Shown: positions 1 through 11,693 of the stretch, piece after piece
How the letters are laid out: the number at the start of each line of letters is the position of its first letter
Numbering within the stretch: the first letter of the stretch is position 1
Translations under genes and position numbers: made by a program
Assembly: GCF_003732705.1 (NCBI RefSeq)
Contig: NZ_MOBR01000008.1
Location: forward strand, 124,001 to 188,000
Length of the DNA: 64,000 nucleotides
Direction of reading: 5' to 3'
Source of the DNA: Pseudomonas frederiksbergensis
GTDB lineage: Bacteria > Pseudomonadota > Gammaproteobacteria > Pseudomonadales > Pseudomonadaceae
The notes under the pieces: generated by a model
The model's database searches: none
What the model saw: the letters and a program-made list of their open reading frames with translations, nothing else
What the model was told of the DNA's origin: nothing

Positions 1-1170
<1,170 letters not shown>

Positions 1171-1368
1171 ATAGGAATGACGTAATCATTTATGGAGGGG
1201 GGGAAATTAAGCTTTTGGCTTAATGAGGCCGCGCCGCAGAGAAGGCGACAGGATCGCGTACTTATTCGAAAAGGAGTGCGTCGGCGACGGCTAGCAGGGG
1301 GCAGTGGAGAAACCAGTGCGGGGCCGAATGTACCACCTGAGTTTCAGAGCGTCTAGCCCTGAATACGC

Positions 1369-1399
1369 AAAAAGCCCCGCAATATGCGGGGCTTTTTTT
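1369..1399 (-). terminator. Intrinsic terminator of trxA
   Basis: GCCCCGC/GCGGGGC stem with a four-base AATA-type loop, flanked by A5 on one side and T7 on the other. It sits 15 bases after the trxA stop and so insulates rho from trxA. The flanking A and T runs mean it could also work on the other strand, but no gene reads into it from there. Confidence 0.9.
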
Positions 1400-1413
1400 A
1401 CAACGTCGCCGAC

Positions 1414-1743
1414 TTAGATGTTGGCGTCGAGGAATGCAGCCAGTTGCGACTTGGACAGCGCGCCAACCTTGGTCGCTTCCACGTTGCCGTTCTTGAACAG
1501 CATCAGGGTAGGGATACCACGCACGCCGTGCTTGGCCGGGGTTTCCTGGTTTTCGTCGATGTTCAGTTTGGCGATGGTCAGCTTGCCTTTGTAAGTCTCA
1601 GCAATTTCGTCCAGAACAGGAGCGATCATTTTGCAAGGGCCGCACCATTCAGCCCAGTAGTCGACCAGTACAGCGCCTTCGGCCTTGAGTACGTCGGCCT
1701 CGAAGCTAGCGTCGCTAACGTGTTTGATAAGATCGCTGCTCAT
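1414..1743 (-). CDS. trxA: Thioredoxin 1
   Basis: Cytoplasmic protein-disulfide reductase, recycled by thioredoxin reductase with NADPH, that supplies electrons to ribonucleotide reductase, PAPS reductase and methionine sulfoxide reductases. At 109 residues it has the usual length. The redox motif WCGPC is at residues 33-37 and the cis-proline loop GIPT at 76-79. The start ATG is preceded by GGAGA with a five-base spacer. It is transcribed ahead of rho, as in other gamma-proteobacteria, and ends at its own terminator. Nothing is unusual about it. Confidence 0.98.
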   Translation of the reverse strand: MSSDLIKHVSDASFEADVLKAEGAVLVDYWAEWCGPCKMIAPVLDEIAETYKGKLTIAKLNIDENQETPAKHGVRGIPTLMLFKNGNVEATKVGALSKSQLAAFLDANI

Positions 1744-1863
1744 GGAAGTCTCCAGGTTGTAAGCAAAAAAACGTGGCCCATCATAGCCGCCCTTCCCTCG
1801 TTCAGGAAGGTGCAGATGATTGAGTCTCGCTATGGTGGTCCATGAGTTTGGGTATAGCTCAAG

Positions 1864-2571
1864 TCAAGACGTGGCGGGAGCGACGAAGGCAATTCCGGTG
1901 CGCAGTGCCGCATTGCGCACATGCTCCTGCATCGCTTTCTGCGCCGCGACAGACCCCCGGCGCGCCAGTGCGCGGAGGATTTTGCGGTGTTCCTGCCAGG
2001 TTTCCATGGCGCGCTCGGCCCGGATGAACGGTAGCTTCTGGCTCTCCAGAAAGATGTCGGCGCTGGCGGTCAGGATGCTCAGCATCGCCTGATTACCGCT
2101 GGCCAGCAGGATGCGCCGGTGAAATTCAAAGTCCAGCCGCGCCGCGGCATCGAAGTCGCCGGCCTTCAGTTCGTTGCGCATGGCGGCGACGTTGTCTTCC
2201 AGGGCATCGAGTTCAAAAGTACTCAACGTCACGGCCGCCAACCCCGCCGCAAAGCCTTCCAGGGCATAGCGCAACTGAAAGATATCCAGTGGCGACGCCT
2301 GGGCCGCAAACGGCCAGCTCGCCGCTGCATCACCTCGGGGCACATCCACCGCAGACTGCACAAAAACACCTTTGCCCGGCTGGATAGTGATCACGCCCAG
2401 CGCGCTCAGGGACGACAACGCCTCACGCAATGACGCCCGACTGACCCCCAATTGCACCGCCAAGTCCCGTTGCGAAGGCAACGCATCCCCCGGCCCGAAG
2501 CCCTGTTCGGTAATCAGTTTGCGGATGGCTTGCAGCGCCACTTCGGGTACGGCGCGAGAGATCGAATTCAT
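1864..2571 (-). CDS. FadR/GntR-family regulator, FCD subfamily
   Basis: DNA-binding transcriptional regulator of 235 residues. The N-terminal winged helix (about residues 10-72) includes the recognition helix segment QRDLAVQLGVSRASLREAL, typical of the GntR family. The C-terminal FCD ligand domain (about 95-220) keeps the metal-type residues in the LDFEFHRRIL, EHRKIL and MQEHVRNA segments. It is divergent from an amino acid ABC importer whose first gene starts 255 bases away, so it most likely controls that operon in response to the substrate or a metabolite of it. The ligand cannot be read from the sequence. A candidate operator lies in the shared intergenic region. Confidence 0.9.
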   Translation of the reverse strand: MNSISRAVPEVALQAIRKLITEQGFGPGDALPSQRDLAVQLGVSRASLREALSSLSALGVITIQPGKGVFVQSAVDVPRGDAAASWPFAAQASPLDIFQLRYALEGFAAGLAAVTLSTFELDALEDNVAAMRNELKAGDFDAAARLDFEFHRRILLASGNQAMLSILTASADIFLESQKLPFIRAERAMETWQEHRKILRALARRGSVAAQKAMQEHVRNAALRTGIAFVAPATS

Positions 2572-2700
2572 GGTTTTTCAGACGAACCAGGCCAATGAGC
2601 GGCTAGTTGTAAAGCTATTCGAGGCGCCCGGCAAGTCGTGCCCCACCGGGGTTCGATGCGCCAGAGCGATGCGCTATCGGGGTGCGAAATGCGCCCTGAC

Positions 2701-2711
2701 TGTTCAGACCA
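2701..2711. promoter_or_regulatory. Candidate FCD-regulator operator
   Basis: TGTTCAGACCA, one base from the perfect palindrome TGGTCAGACCA and close to the TGGTnnnACCA type bound by FadR/FCD proteins. It lies between the divergent regulator and importer genes, about 116 bases before the importer start. Assignment is by position and pattern only. Confidence 0.35.
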
Positions 2712-2826
2712 GTAAGACCGAAAAAACCCAGTAAAACCGCGGCCTGCCACCCGCAATTCCCGATGTTGGCATGCCCCGTGCTCTGTCGAATCGCAGAAAT
2801 CACTTCCGCCGATTCGGAGATTTGCC

Positions 2827-3612
2827 ATGACCCAGCGTTACAGCGCCCTCCTCGCCGCCCTGTTTGCCAGCCTGATGCTGAGCCAGGCGCCCGCCCACGC
2901 CGACGGTCTGGAGGATGTGGTCAAGCGCGGCACCCTCAAGGTCGCCGTGCCCCAGGACTTCCCGCCGTTCGGCTCGGTCGGCCCGGACATGAAACCCCGT
3001 GGCCTGGACATCGACACCGCCAAACTGCTGGCCGACCAGCTCAAGGTCAAACTCGAACTGACCCCGGTCAACAGCACCAACCGCATTCCGTTCCTGACCA
3101 CCGGCAAGGTCGATCTTGTGATTTCCAGCCTCGGCAAGAACCCTGAGCGCGAGAAAGTCATCGATTTCTCCCACGCCTACGCGCCGTTCTACCTCGCCGT
3201 GTTCGGTCCGCCAGACGCCGCCATCAAAAGCCTGGATGACCTCAAGGGCAAAACCATCAGCGTTACCCGTGGCGCCATCGAAGACATCGAGTTGACCAAA
3301 GTCGCCCCTGAAGGCGTGACCATCAAACGCTTCGAAGACAACAACTCGACCATCGCCGCCTACATCGCCGGCCAGGTTGACCTGATCGCCAGCGGCAACG
3401 TGGTGATGGTGGCGATCAGCGAGAAAAACCCGAAACGCATTCCAGCGTTGAAAGTGAAGCTCAAGGATTCGCCGGTCTACGTCGGGGTGAACAAGAACGA
3501 AACGGCGCTGCTGGACAAGGTCAATCAGATCCTCGCCACCGCCAAGACCGACGGTTCGCTGGAGAAAAACTCCCAGACCTGGCTGAAAGAGCCACTGCCG
3601 GCTGATCTCTGA
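2827..3612 (+). CDS. Polar amino acid ABC transporter, periplasmic binding protein
   Basis: Periplasmic substrate-binding component of a PAAT-family importer, 261 residues. A classical signal peptide ends at about residue 25 (SQAPAHA|DG). The mature part has the SBP_bac_3 start GTLKVAVPQDFPPFG and the lobe-crossing segments DLVISSLGKNPEREKVIDFS and DLKGKTISVTRGAIED. The start ATG has GGAG with a seven-base spacer. It is the first gene of a four-gene operon with two permeases and an ATPase. The binding pocket cannot be assigned to one amino acid by eye. The divergent FCD regulator suggests a catabolic substrate. Confidence 0.93.
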   Translation: MTQRYSALLAALFASLMLSQAPAHADGLEDVVKRGTLKVAVPQDFPPFGSVGPDMKPRGLDIDTAKLLADQLKVKLELTPVNSTNRIPFLTTGKVDLVISSLGKNPEREKVIDFSHAYAPFYLAVFGPPDAAIKSLDDLKGKTISVTRGAIEDIELTKVAPEGVTIKRFEDNNSTIAAYIAGQVDLIASGNVVMVAISEKNPKRIPALKVKLKDSPVYVGVNKNETALLDKVNQILATAKTDGSLEKNSQTWLKEPLPADL

Positions 3613-3634
3613 TCGCCGCAGGGGGGGACTGTCC

Positions 3635-4303
3635 ATGGCTTACCAGTTCGATTTTCTACCGGTGGTGCAAAACACCGACCTGTTACTGCGCGGTGCGCTG
3701 TTCACCCTGGAACTGACGGCCGTCGGCGCGGTGTTCGGCGTGGGTCTGGGCATCGTCGGGGCGCTGGTGCGGGCGTGGAACATCCGTCCGTTCTCGGCGA
3801 TTTTCGGCGTCTACGTCGAGTTGATCCGCAACACACCATTTCTGGTGCAGTTGTTTTTCATCTTCTTCGGCCTGCCGTCCCTGGGTGTACAGATTTCCGA
3901 ATGGCAGGCGGCGGTGCTGGCGATGGTGATCAACCTCGGGGCGTATTCGACCGAGATCATTCGCGCCGGCATTCAAGCGATCCCTCGCGGCCAACTGGAA
4001 GCCGCCGCCGCGTTGGCGATGAGCCGCTTCGAAGCCTTTCGCCACGTGGTGTTGCTGCCGGCGCTGGGCAAGGTCTGGCCGGCACTGAGCAGCCAGATCA
4101 TCATCGTCATGCTCGGTTCGGCGGTGTGTTCGCAGATCGCTACCGAAGAGCTGAGCTTCGCCGCCAACTTCATTCAGTCTCGCAACTTCCGCGCCTTTGA
4201 AACCTACGCCCTGACCACGCTGATCTACCTGTGCATGGCGTTGCTGATCCGCCAACTGCTGAACTGGATCGGCCGCCGCTACATATCGCGGAGCAGCCAA
4301 TGA
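3635..4303 (+). CDS. Polar amino acid ABC transporter, permease 1
   Basis: Inner-membrane permease of the His/Glu/Gln/Arg/opine family (HisM-type), 222 residues, with about five hydrophobic segments. The coupling-helix EAA region reads AIPRGQLEAAAALAMSRFEA, followed by LLPALGKVWPALSSQ. It starts 22 bases after the binding-protein gene, with GGGGGGA-type purine stretch in front. Its stop overlaps the start of the second permease in ATGA, a sign of translational coupling. The two permeases should form a heterodimer in the inner membrane. Confidence 0.93.
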   Translation: MAYQFDFLPVVQNTDLLLRGALFTLELTAVGAVFGVGLGIVGALVRAWNIRPFSAIFGVYVELIRNTPFLVQLFFIFFGLPSLGVQISEWQAAVLAMVINLGAYSTEIIRAGIQAIPRGQLEAAAALAMSRFEAFRHVVLLPALGKVWPALSSQIIIVMLGSAVCSQIATEELSFAANFIQSRNFRAFETYALTTLIYLCMALLIRQLLNWIGRRYISRSSQ

Positions 4304-4950
4304 GCGATTTCACCTTCTGGGACATCGTGCGCAACCTGCTCACCGGCCTGCAATGGACGTTGGCACTGTCGCTGGTGGCGTTTATCGGCGGCGGTTTGAT
4401 CGGTTTACTGATCATGGTCATGCGCATTTCGAAAAAGACCTTCCCCCGCAGCTTCGCCCGCACCTACATCGAACTGTTCCAGGGCACGCCGCTGCTGATG
4501 CAGTTGTTTCTGGTGTTCTTCGGCGTGGCATTGGCCGGAGTGGAGATTTCACCGTGGATGGCCGCTGCGGTGGCGCTGACGCTGTTCACCAGCGCTTACC
4601 TGGCGGAGATCTGGCGCGGCTGCGTCGATTCGATTCCCAACGGCCAGTGGGAAGCTTCGTCGAGCCTGGCGCTGAATCCGCTGGAGCAATTGCGCTACGT
4701 GATCCTGCCCCAGGCCCTGCGCATCGCCGTGGCGCCGACCGTGGGTTTCTCGGTGCAAGTGGTCAAAGGCACCGCCGTCACCTCGATCATCGGCTTTACC
4801 GAACTGACCAAGACCGGCGGCATGCTCGCCAACGCCACGTTCGAACCGTTCATGGTCTACGGCCTGGTCGCCCTTGGTTACTTTTTGCTCTGCTACCCCT
4901 TGTCCCTCAGTGCGCGCTACCTGGAAAGGAGACTGCATGCCTCTGCTTAG
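4300..4950 (+). CDS. Polar amino acid ABC transporter, permease 2
   Basis: Second inner-membrane permease of the importer, 216 residues, HisQ/GltK-like. The EAA loop reads SIPNGQWEASSSLALNPLEQ and is followed by VILPQALRIAVAPTVGFSV. The ATG at 4300 overlaps the previous stop (ATGA); a longer upstream reading frame exists, but this start matches the family N-terminus (MSDFTFWDIV) and the coupling. Its 3' end overlaps the ATPase gene by 14 bases. Function is inferred from family and operon. Confidence 0.93.
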   Translation: MSDFTFWDIVRNLLTGLQWTLALSLVAFIGGGLIGLLIMVMRISKKTFPRSFARTYIELFQGTPLLMQLFLVFFGVALAGVEISPWMAAAVALTLFTSAYLAEIWRGCVDSIPNGQWEASSSLALNPLEQLRYVILPQALRIAVAPTVGFSVQVVKGTAVTSIIGFTELTKTGGMLANATFEPFMVYGLVALGYFLLCYPLSLSARYLERRLHASA

Positions 4951-5674
4951 AATTTCGGCCCTGCATAAATATTACGGCGACCACCATGTGCTCAAAGGCA
5001 TCGACCTGAGCGTCGAGGAAGGCCAGGTGGTGGCGATCATCGGCCGCAGCGGCTCGGGCAAATCCACTTTGCTCCGGACCTTGAACGGTTTGGAGTCGAT
5101 CAACGACGGCGTGATCGAAGTCGATGGCGAATACCTCGACGCCGCTCGCGCTGACCTGCGCAGTTTGCGGCAGAAGGTCGGGATGGTGTTCCAGCAGTTC
5201 AACCTGTTTCCGCACCTGACCGTGGGCGAGAACGTGATGCTGGCGCCGCAAGTGGTGCAGAAAGTACCCAAGGCGAAAGCTGCGGAACTGGCGCGACAGA
5301 TGCTGGAGCGGGTCGGGCTCGGGGAGAAATTTGATGCGTTCCCTGATCGCTTGTCCGGCGGCCAACAGCAACGCGTGGCGATTGCCCGGGCTTTGGCGAT
5401 GTCGCCCAAGGTATTGCTGTGCGACGAGATCACCTCGGCGCTGGACCCGGAACTGGTCAATGAAGTGCTAAGCGTGGTCCGGCAACTGGCCAAGGAAGGC
5501 ATGACCCTGATCATGGTCACCCACGAAATGCGCTTTGCCCGGGAGGTTGGGGATAAGTTGGTGTTCATGCACCAGGGCAAGGTGCATGAGGTGGGGGATC
5601 CGAAGGTGTTGTTTGCCAATCCGCAGACGGCGGAGTTGGCGAATTTCATCGGCACCGTTGAGGCGGCGGGCTGA
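4937..5674 (+). CDS. Polar amino acid ABC transporter, ATP-binding protein
   Basis: Cytoplasmic ATPase that drives the importer, 245 residues, of the GlnQ/HisP type. Walker A GRSGSGKST is at residues 36-44, the Q-loop FQQFNLFPH near 86, the signature LSGGQQQR at 139-146, Walker B VLLCDE at 159-164 and the switch histidine at 196. The ATG at 4937 follows GGAAAGGAG; an upstream in-frame start would run far into the permease gene. It is the last gene of the operon and is followed by a REP-type repeat rather than an obvious T-rich terminator. Confidence 0.95.
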   Translation: MPLLRISALHKYYGDHHVLKGIDLSVEEGQVVAIIGRSGSGKSTLLRTLNGLESINDGVIEVDGEYLDAARADLRSLRQKVGMVFQQFNLFPHLTVGENVMLAPQVVQKVPKAKAAELARQMLERVGLGEKFDAFPDRLSGGQQQRVAIARALAMSPKVLLCDEITSALDPELVNEVLSVVRQLAKEGMTLIMVTHEMRFAREVGDKLVFMHQGKVHEVGDPKVLFANPQTAELANFIGTVEAAG

Positions 5675-5690
5675 AAGATTTGCGGTTGAT

Positions 5691-5795
5691 GATCGTTCCC
5701 ACGCTCCGCGTGGGAATGCCTCAAAGGACGCTCTGCGTTCCAATGGGACGCGGAGCGTCCCGGGCTGCATTCCTTTGCTGCGCGTGGGAACGATC
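5691..5795. repeat. REP-type palindromic repeat (GATCGTTCCCACGC class)
   Basis: Starts with GATCGTTCCCACGCTCCGCG and ends with the inverted form CGCGTGGGAACGATC, with inner GACGCTCTGCG/ACGCGGAGCGTC arms. Copies of the same family occur at 13714, 21208 and (partial) 52049. It lies between the ABC operon and ppx. Confidence 0.85.
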
Positions 5796-5893
5796 GGGCT
5801 GAGTGCTCTAGATCAAGGCTTTGCGCCGTACGCGTTGGCGCCAGCGTTTGATCGTGGCACGATGTCGGGGTTATCGACCGAGACCCCCTGACC

Positions 5894-7396
5894 ATGCCGC
5901 AATCCCAAGCCAAGAATCTGTCCCTGATCGCCGCAATCGACCTGGGCTCCAACAGCTTTCACATGGTCGTGGCCAAGGCCCAGAACGGCGAGATCCGTAT
6001 TCTTGAGCGCCTCGGCGAAAAGGTCCAACTGGCCGCCGGCATCGACGATGAGCGCCAGCTCAACGAAGAATCCATGCAGCGCGGGCTCGATTGCCTGAAG
6101 CGCTTTGCCCAACTGATCAACGGTATGCCCCCCGGCGCCGTGCGGATCGTTGGCACCAACGCCCTGCGCGAAGCCCGCAACCGTGCCGAATTCATCCGCC
6201 GCGCCGAAGAAATCCTCGGCCACCCGGTGGAAGTCATCTCCGGCCGTGAAGAGGCGCGCCTGATCTACCTCGGCGTCTCCCACACCCTCGCCGACACTCC
6301 GGGCAAACGCCTGGTGGCCGACATCGGCGGCGGCAGTACTGAATTCATCATCGGCCAGCGCTTCGAGCCGCTGTTGCGCGAAAGCCTGCAAATGGGCTGC
6401 GTCAGCTACACCCAGCGTTATTTCAAGGACGGCAAGGTCACCCCGGCCCGTTACGCCCAGGCGTATACAGCGGCACGGCTGGAGATCATGAGCATCGAGC
6501 ACGCCCTGCATCGCCTGACCTGGGATGAAGCCATCGGCTCCTCGGGCACCATCCGCGCCATCGGCCTGGCGCTGAAGGCTGGCGGGCATGGCACCGGCGA
6601 GGTGAATGCTGAAGGCTTGGCGTGGCTCAAGCGCAAACTGTTCAAACTCGGCGATGTCGAGAAGATCGACTTCGAAGGCATCAAACCTGATCGCCGCGCG
6701 ATTTTCCCCGCCGGCCTGGCGATTCTCGAAGCGATCTTCGACGCCCTCGAACTGCAACGCATGGACCACTGTGAAGGCGCCCTGCGTGAAGGCGTGCTCT
6801 ACGATCTATTGGGTCGTCATCATCACGAAGACGTCCGTGAGCGCACCCTCAGTTCGCTGATGGAGCGTTACCACGTCGATCTGGAACAAGCGGCACGGGT
6901 TGAACGCAAAGCCCTGCATGCCTTCGATCAAGTGGCCGAGGACTGGGACCTGGACGACGGTGTCTGGCGCGAACTGCTGGGCTGGGCCGCCAAGGTCCAT
7001 GAAGTGGGCCTGGACATCGCCCACTATCACTACCACAAGCACGGCGCCTACCTGATCGAGCACTCGGACCTGGCCGGGTTCTCCCGGGAAGACCAGCAAA
7101 TGCTCGCGCTACTGGTGCGCGGTCACCGCCGCAACATTCCCCGGGACAAGTTTGCCGAATTCGGCAGTGATGGCAGCAAGCTGATTCGCCTGTGCGTGCT
7201 GTTGCGCTTTGCGATCCTGTTCCACCACATCCGCGGCACCCAGGAAATGCCCCAGGTCGTACTGCGCGCCAACGGCGACAGCCTGGATGTGTTGTTCCCG
7301 ACCAACTGGCTGGACGAAAACCAACTGACCCAGGCCGACTTCGCCCTGGAGGCGGAATGGCTGACGCGGGTGGGGTTCACCCTGAACGTTCGCTGA
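5894..7396 (+). CDS. ppx: Exopolyphosphatase
   Basis: Releases phosphate from the ends of inorganic polyphosphate; Ppx/GppA family of the actin-like ATPase fold, 500 residues, which is the family norm. The phosphate-binding loops are [14 protein letters not shown] near residue 15 and [14 protein letters not shown] near residue 148. A C-terminal HD-like domain (about 310-490) contains [22 protein letters not shown]. It is convergent with ppk1, the polyphosphate-synthesising enzyme, and the two share a terminator. The Shine-Dalgarno is poor, but the N-terminus matches the family. Confidence 0.96.
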   Translation: MPQSQAKNLSLIAAIDLGSNSFHMVVAKAQNGEIRILERLGEKVQLAAGIDDERQLNEESMQRGLDCLKRFAQLINGMPPGAVRIVGTNALREARNRAEFIRRAEEILGHPVEVISGREEARLIYLGVSHTLADTPGKRLVADIGGGSTEFIIGQRFEPLLRESLQMGCVSYTQRYFKDGKVTPARYAQAYTAARLEIMSIEHALHRLTWDEAIGSSGTIRAIGLALKAGGHGTGEVNAEGLAWLKRKLFKLGDVEKIDFEGIKPDRRAIFPAGLAILEAIFDALELQRMDHCEGALREGVLYDLLGRHHHEDVRERTLSSLMERYHVDLEQAARVERKALHAFDQVAEDWDLDDGVWRELLGWAAKVHEVGLDIAHYHYHKHGAYLIEHSDLAGFSREDQQMLALLVRGHRRNIPRDKFAEFGSDGSKLIRLCVLLRFAILFHHIRGTQEMPQVVLRANGDSLDVLFPTNWLDENQLTQADFALEAEWLTRVGFTLNVR

Positions 7397-7413
7397 GACC
7401 CGCCGAACACGGT

Positions 7414-7533
7414 CCTGTAGGAGCAAGGCTTGCCCGCGATGGCGATCTTGTGGGCGCTATCGCCGTAGGAGCAAAGCTTGCTCGCGATGGCGATCTTGCA
7501 GGCGCTATCGCGAGCAAGCTTTGCTCCTACAGG
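7414..7533. repeat. Triple REP cluster (GTAGGAGCAAGGCTTGC class)
   Basis: Two direct copies of a GTAGGAGCAARGCTTGCYCGCGATGGCG-like unit followed by one inverted copy ending in TTGCTCCTACAGG. It lies between the convergent ppx and ppk1 genes, just before their shared terminator. Confidence 0.85.
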
Positions 7534-7547
7534 GCGGAAGCGGAAAC

Positions 7548-7580
7548 AAAAATGGCGATCCGCAGGGATCGCCATTTTTT
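7548..7580. terminator. Bidirectional terminator between ppx and ppk1
   Basis: Hairpin AATGGCGATCC/GGATCGCCATT with a short loop, A5 on the left and T6 on the right, so it can stop transcription from both convergent genes. Confidence 0.9.
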
Positions 7581-7598
7581 ATTGCCCGACGTTCGCTT

Positions 7599-9821
7599 TT
7601 AGCGAACGGCCAGAATCGGACTACCCAACCGCTCCAGCAAGGTCGCCTGGGCGCTGCGTGGGTTCTGGTTGCCGGTCGGGGTGTTGCGGATGTAACGACC
7701 ATCCGACTGCAGGCTCCAGCTGTGGGTGTTATCGGTCAGATACAGCTCCAGCTCTTTCTTGACCCGCATGATCAGCTTCTTGCCTTCCACCGGGAAGCAA
7801 GTCTCGACGCGCTTGTCGAGGTTGCGCTCCATCCAGTCGGCGCTGGAGAGGAACATCTGCTCTTCGCCGCCATTGAGGAAGTAGAAAACCCGGGTGTGTT
7901 CCAGGAAGCGACCGATGATCGAGCGCACGTGGATGTTGTGCGAGACCCCGGCGATGCCCGGACGCAAGCAGCACATGCCGCGCACTACCAGATCGATACG
8001 TACCCCGGACTGACTGGCCTTGTACAACGCGCGGATGATCTTCGGATCAGTCAGCGAGTTGAACTTGGCGATGATGTGCGCCGGTTTGCCGTCGAGGGCG
8101 AACTGCGTCTCCCGGGCAATCATGTCGAGCATGCCCTTCTTCAGCGTAAACGGCGCGTGCAGCAGCTTCTTCATGCGCAAGGTCTTGCCCATGCCGATCA
8201 ACTGACTGAACAGTTTGCCGACGTCTTCACACAACGCGTCATCCGAGGTCAGCAGGCTGTAGTCGGTGTACAGACGGGCGTTGGCCGCGTGATAGTTGCC
8301 GGTGCCCAAGTGCGCGTAACGCACGATTTCACCGGCCTCGCGGCGCAGGATCAGCATCATCTTGGCGTGGGTCTTGAAGCCGACCACGCCATAAATCACC
8401 ACCGCACCGGCCGCTTGCAGACGGCTGGCCAGTTGCAGGTTGGATTCTTCGTCGAAGCGCGCGCGCAATTCGATCACCGCGGTGACTTCCTTGCCGTTAC
8501 GCGCCGCGTCTACCAGCGCATCAACGATTTCCGAGTTGGCGCCGGAGCGGTACAACGTCTGGCGGACCGCCAATACATGCGGGTCCTTGGCGGCCTGACG
8601 CAGCAGATCGACCACAGGGGTGAACGATTCGAACGGGTGCAGCAGCAGGATGTCCTGCTTGCTGATCACGCTGAAAATGTTCTCGCTGTTCTGCAGCAGT
8701 TTCGGGATCTGCGGCGTGAACGGCAGGTATTGCAGCGCACGCTGGCTGTCCAGGCCGGTGATGCTGAACAGGCGAGTCAGGTTGACCGGACCGTTGACCT
8801 GATACAACTCGGTCTCGTGCAGGTTGAACTGCTTGAGCAAGTAGTCGGACAGGTGTTTCGGGCAGGTGTCGGCGACTTCCAGACGCACCGCATCGCCGTA
8901 GCGACGGGAGAACAACTCGCCGCGCAGGGCGCGAGCCAGGTCTTCCACGTCTTCGGTATCGACTGCCAGGTCGGCGTTTCGGGTCAGGCGGAACTGGTAG
9001 CAGCCCTTGACCTTCATGCCCTGGAACAGGTCATCGGCGTGGGCGTGGATCATCGACGACAGGAACACGTAGTTGTCGCCAGGACCGCCAACTTCTTCCG
9101 GAACCTTGATCACCCGTGGCAGCAAACGCGGCGCCGGGATGATCGCCAGGCCGGAGTCGCGACCGAAGGCGTCGATGCCTTCGAGTTCGACGATGAAGTT
9201 CAGGCTCTTGTTCACCAGCAACGGGAACGGGTGCGTCGGGTCAAGGCCGATCGGTGTGATGATCGGCGCGATCTCGTCGCGGAAATAGCGGCGCACCCAG
9301 GTTTTGATCTTGGTCGTCCAGTGACGACGACGGATGAAGCGGACCTGATGTTTCTCCAGTTCCGGCAACAGAATGTCGTTGAGGATCGCGTACTGGCGGT
9401 CAACATAACCGTGCACCAGCTCACTGATTCGGGCCAGGGCCTGGTGCGGTTGCAGGCCATCGGCGCCAGCCTGTTCACGGGCGAAGGTGATCTGCTTCTT
9501 CAGACCGGCCACGCGAATCTCGAAGAACTCGTCCAGGTTGCTGGAGAAAATCAGCAGGAACTTCAGCCGTTCCAACAACGGATAGGACTCATCCAGCGCC
9601 TGTTCCAGCACGCGGATGTTGAACTGCAGTTGCGAGAGCTCGCGATGGATGTAAAGGCTACTGTCATCCAGGCCGGGAATGGCAATCGCCGGGGCTGCGG
9701 GCGCAACCTCGACCACCACCGCGGGTGGAGTAGGCTCCAGCTCCGGCGGGGTTTCGGCGATTTGCTCTACCACGGCTTGAGCTTCCTTTACTGCAACTTC
9801 AGAGAGTCCTTCGGTATTCAT
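7599..9821 (-). CDS. ppk1: Polyphosphate kinase 1
   Basis: Makes long-chain inorganic polyphosphate from ATP at the membrane. The protein has 740 residues: an extended acidic/hydrophobic N-terminal region of about 50 residues, then the PPK N, middle and two phospholipase D-like C-terminal domains. The segment [20 protein letters not shown] (near residue 500) carries the histidine that is phosphorylated in the family. hemB ends 18 bases upstream on the same strand, so hemB-ppk1 is likely one transcript. The opposing ppx degrades the product, so the locus pairs synthesis with breakdown. Confidence 0.97.
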   Translation of the reverse strand: MNTEGLSEVAVKEAQAVVEQIAETPPELEPTPPAVVVEVAPAAPAIAIPGLDDSSLYIHRELSQLQFNIRVLEQALDESYPLLERLKFLLIFSSNLDEFFEIRVAGLKKQITFAREQAGADGLQPHQALARISELVHGYVDRQYAILNDILLPELEKHQVRFIRRRHWTTKIKTWVRRYFRDEIAPIITPIGLDPTHPFPLLVNKSLNFIVELEGIDAFGRDSGLAIIPAPRLLPRVIKVPEEVGGPGDNYVFLSSMIHAHADDLFQGMKVKGCYQFRLTRNADLAVDTEDVEDLARALRGELFSRRYGDAVRLEVADTCPKHLSDYLLKQFNLHETELYQVNGPVNLTRLFSITGLDSQRALQYLPFTPQIPKLLQNSENIFSVISKQDILLLHPFESFTPVVDLLRQAAKDPHVLAVRQTLYRSGANSEIVDALVDAARNGKEVTAVIELRARFDEESNLQLASRLQAAGAVVIYGVVGFKTHAKMMLILRREAGEIVRYAHLGTGNYHAANARLYTDYSLLTSDDALCEDVGKLFSQLIGMGKTLRMKKLLHAPFTLKKGMLDMIARETQFALDGKPAHIIAKFNSLTDPKIIRALYKASQSGVRIDLVVRGMCCLRPGIAGVSHNIHVRSIIGRFLEHTRVFYFLNGGEEQMFLSSADWMERNLDKRVETCFPVEGKKLIMRVKKELELYLTDNTHSWSLQSDGRYIRNTPTGNQNPRSAQATLLERLGSPILAVR

Positions 9822-9839
9822 CGAATGTTCCTGGGAGGG

Positions 9840-10979
<1,140 letters not shown>

Positions 10980-11060
10980 TCACGTCGAGACACATTTGGA
11001 CACTTTCATGAATGTGCACGAAGGGTTAGGCTGCGCGTTCATTTCGCCAGCACCCAGACA

Positions 11061-11693
11061 ATGCTCCAACAATTTCTGCATGACTTCGGCTACTTTGCCC
11101 TTTTTCTCGGCACGTTCTTCGAAGGCGAAACCATCCTGGTGCTCGCGGGCTTCCTCGCGTTTCGCGGATACATGGACATCAACCTGGTCGTCGTCGTGGC
11201 GTTCTTCGGCAGTTACGCCGGTGATCAGCTGTGGTACTTCCTGGGGCGCAAGCACGGCCGCAAATTACTGGCGCGCAAACCGCGCTGGCAGATGATGGGC
11301 GACCGCGCGCTGGAACATATCCGCAAGCACCCGGACATCTGGGTCCTGAGCTTCCGCTTTGTCTATGGTTTGCGCACGGTGATGCCGGTAGCGATCGGCC
11401 TGTCGGGTTATCCGCCGGGACGCTACCTGCTGCTGAACGGGATTGGCGCCGCGATCTGGGCCAGCGCCCTGGCAGCGGCGGCCTATCACTTCGGTGCGGT
11501 GCTTGAGGGCTTGCTGGGCAGCGTCAAGAAGTACGAGCTATGGGTGCTCGGCGCCCTGCTGGTATTGGGCCTGATACTGTGGCTGCGCCGGCGCTTCAAG
11601 AATGCTCGCCTGGCGAAGAAGATCTACGCCGACGAGCAGGCCCTGAAGGCCGAACAAGCGCGGATCAGCGAACCTAAGACGCCAGTCGAGTAA
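11061..11693 (+). CDS. DedA-family inner-membrane protein
   Basis: Membrane protein of 210 residues in the DedA/SNARE-associated (VTT) family, whose members act as undecaprenyl-phosphate or phospholipid translocases or support membrane potential. Features are the re-entrant loop FFEGETILVLAGFLAFRGY (about residues 17-35), GDQLWYFLGRKHG, and the conserved FRFVYGLRTVMPVAIGLSG (about 99-117), followed by C-terminal hydrophobic helices and a charged tail. The ATG at 11061 starts the protein immediately before the first amphipathic helix. Its 3' end overlaps the convergent fatty acid hydroxylase-like gene by 20 bases. Confidence 0.9.
   Translation: MLQQFLHDFGYFALFLGTFFEGETILVLAGFLAFRGYMDINLVVVVAFFGSYAGDQLWYFLGRKHGRKLLARKPRWQMMGDRALEHIRKHPDIWVLSFRFVYGLRTVMPVAIGLSGYPPGRYLLLNGIGAAIWASALAAAAYHFGAVLEGLLGSVKKYELWVLGALLVLGLILWLRRRFKNARLAKKIYADEQALKAEQARISEPKTPVE

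Noticed and set aside
7414..7533. Regularly spaced repeats that could suggest a CRISPR array
   Set aside because: Units are REP palindromes in both orientations, with no uniform spacers and no cas genes in the window.
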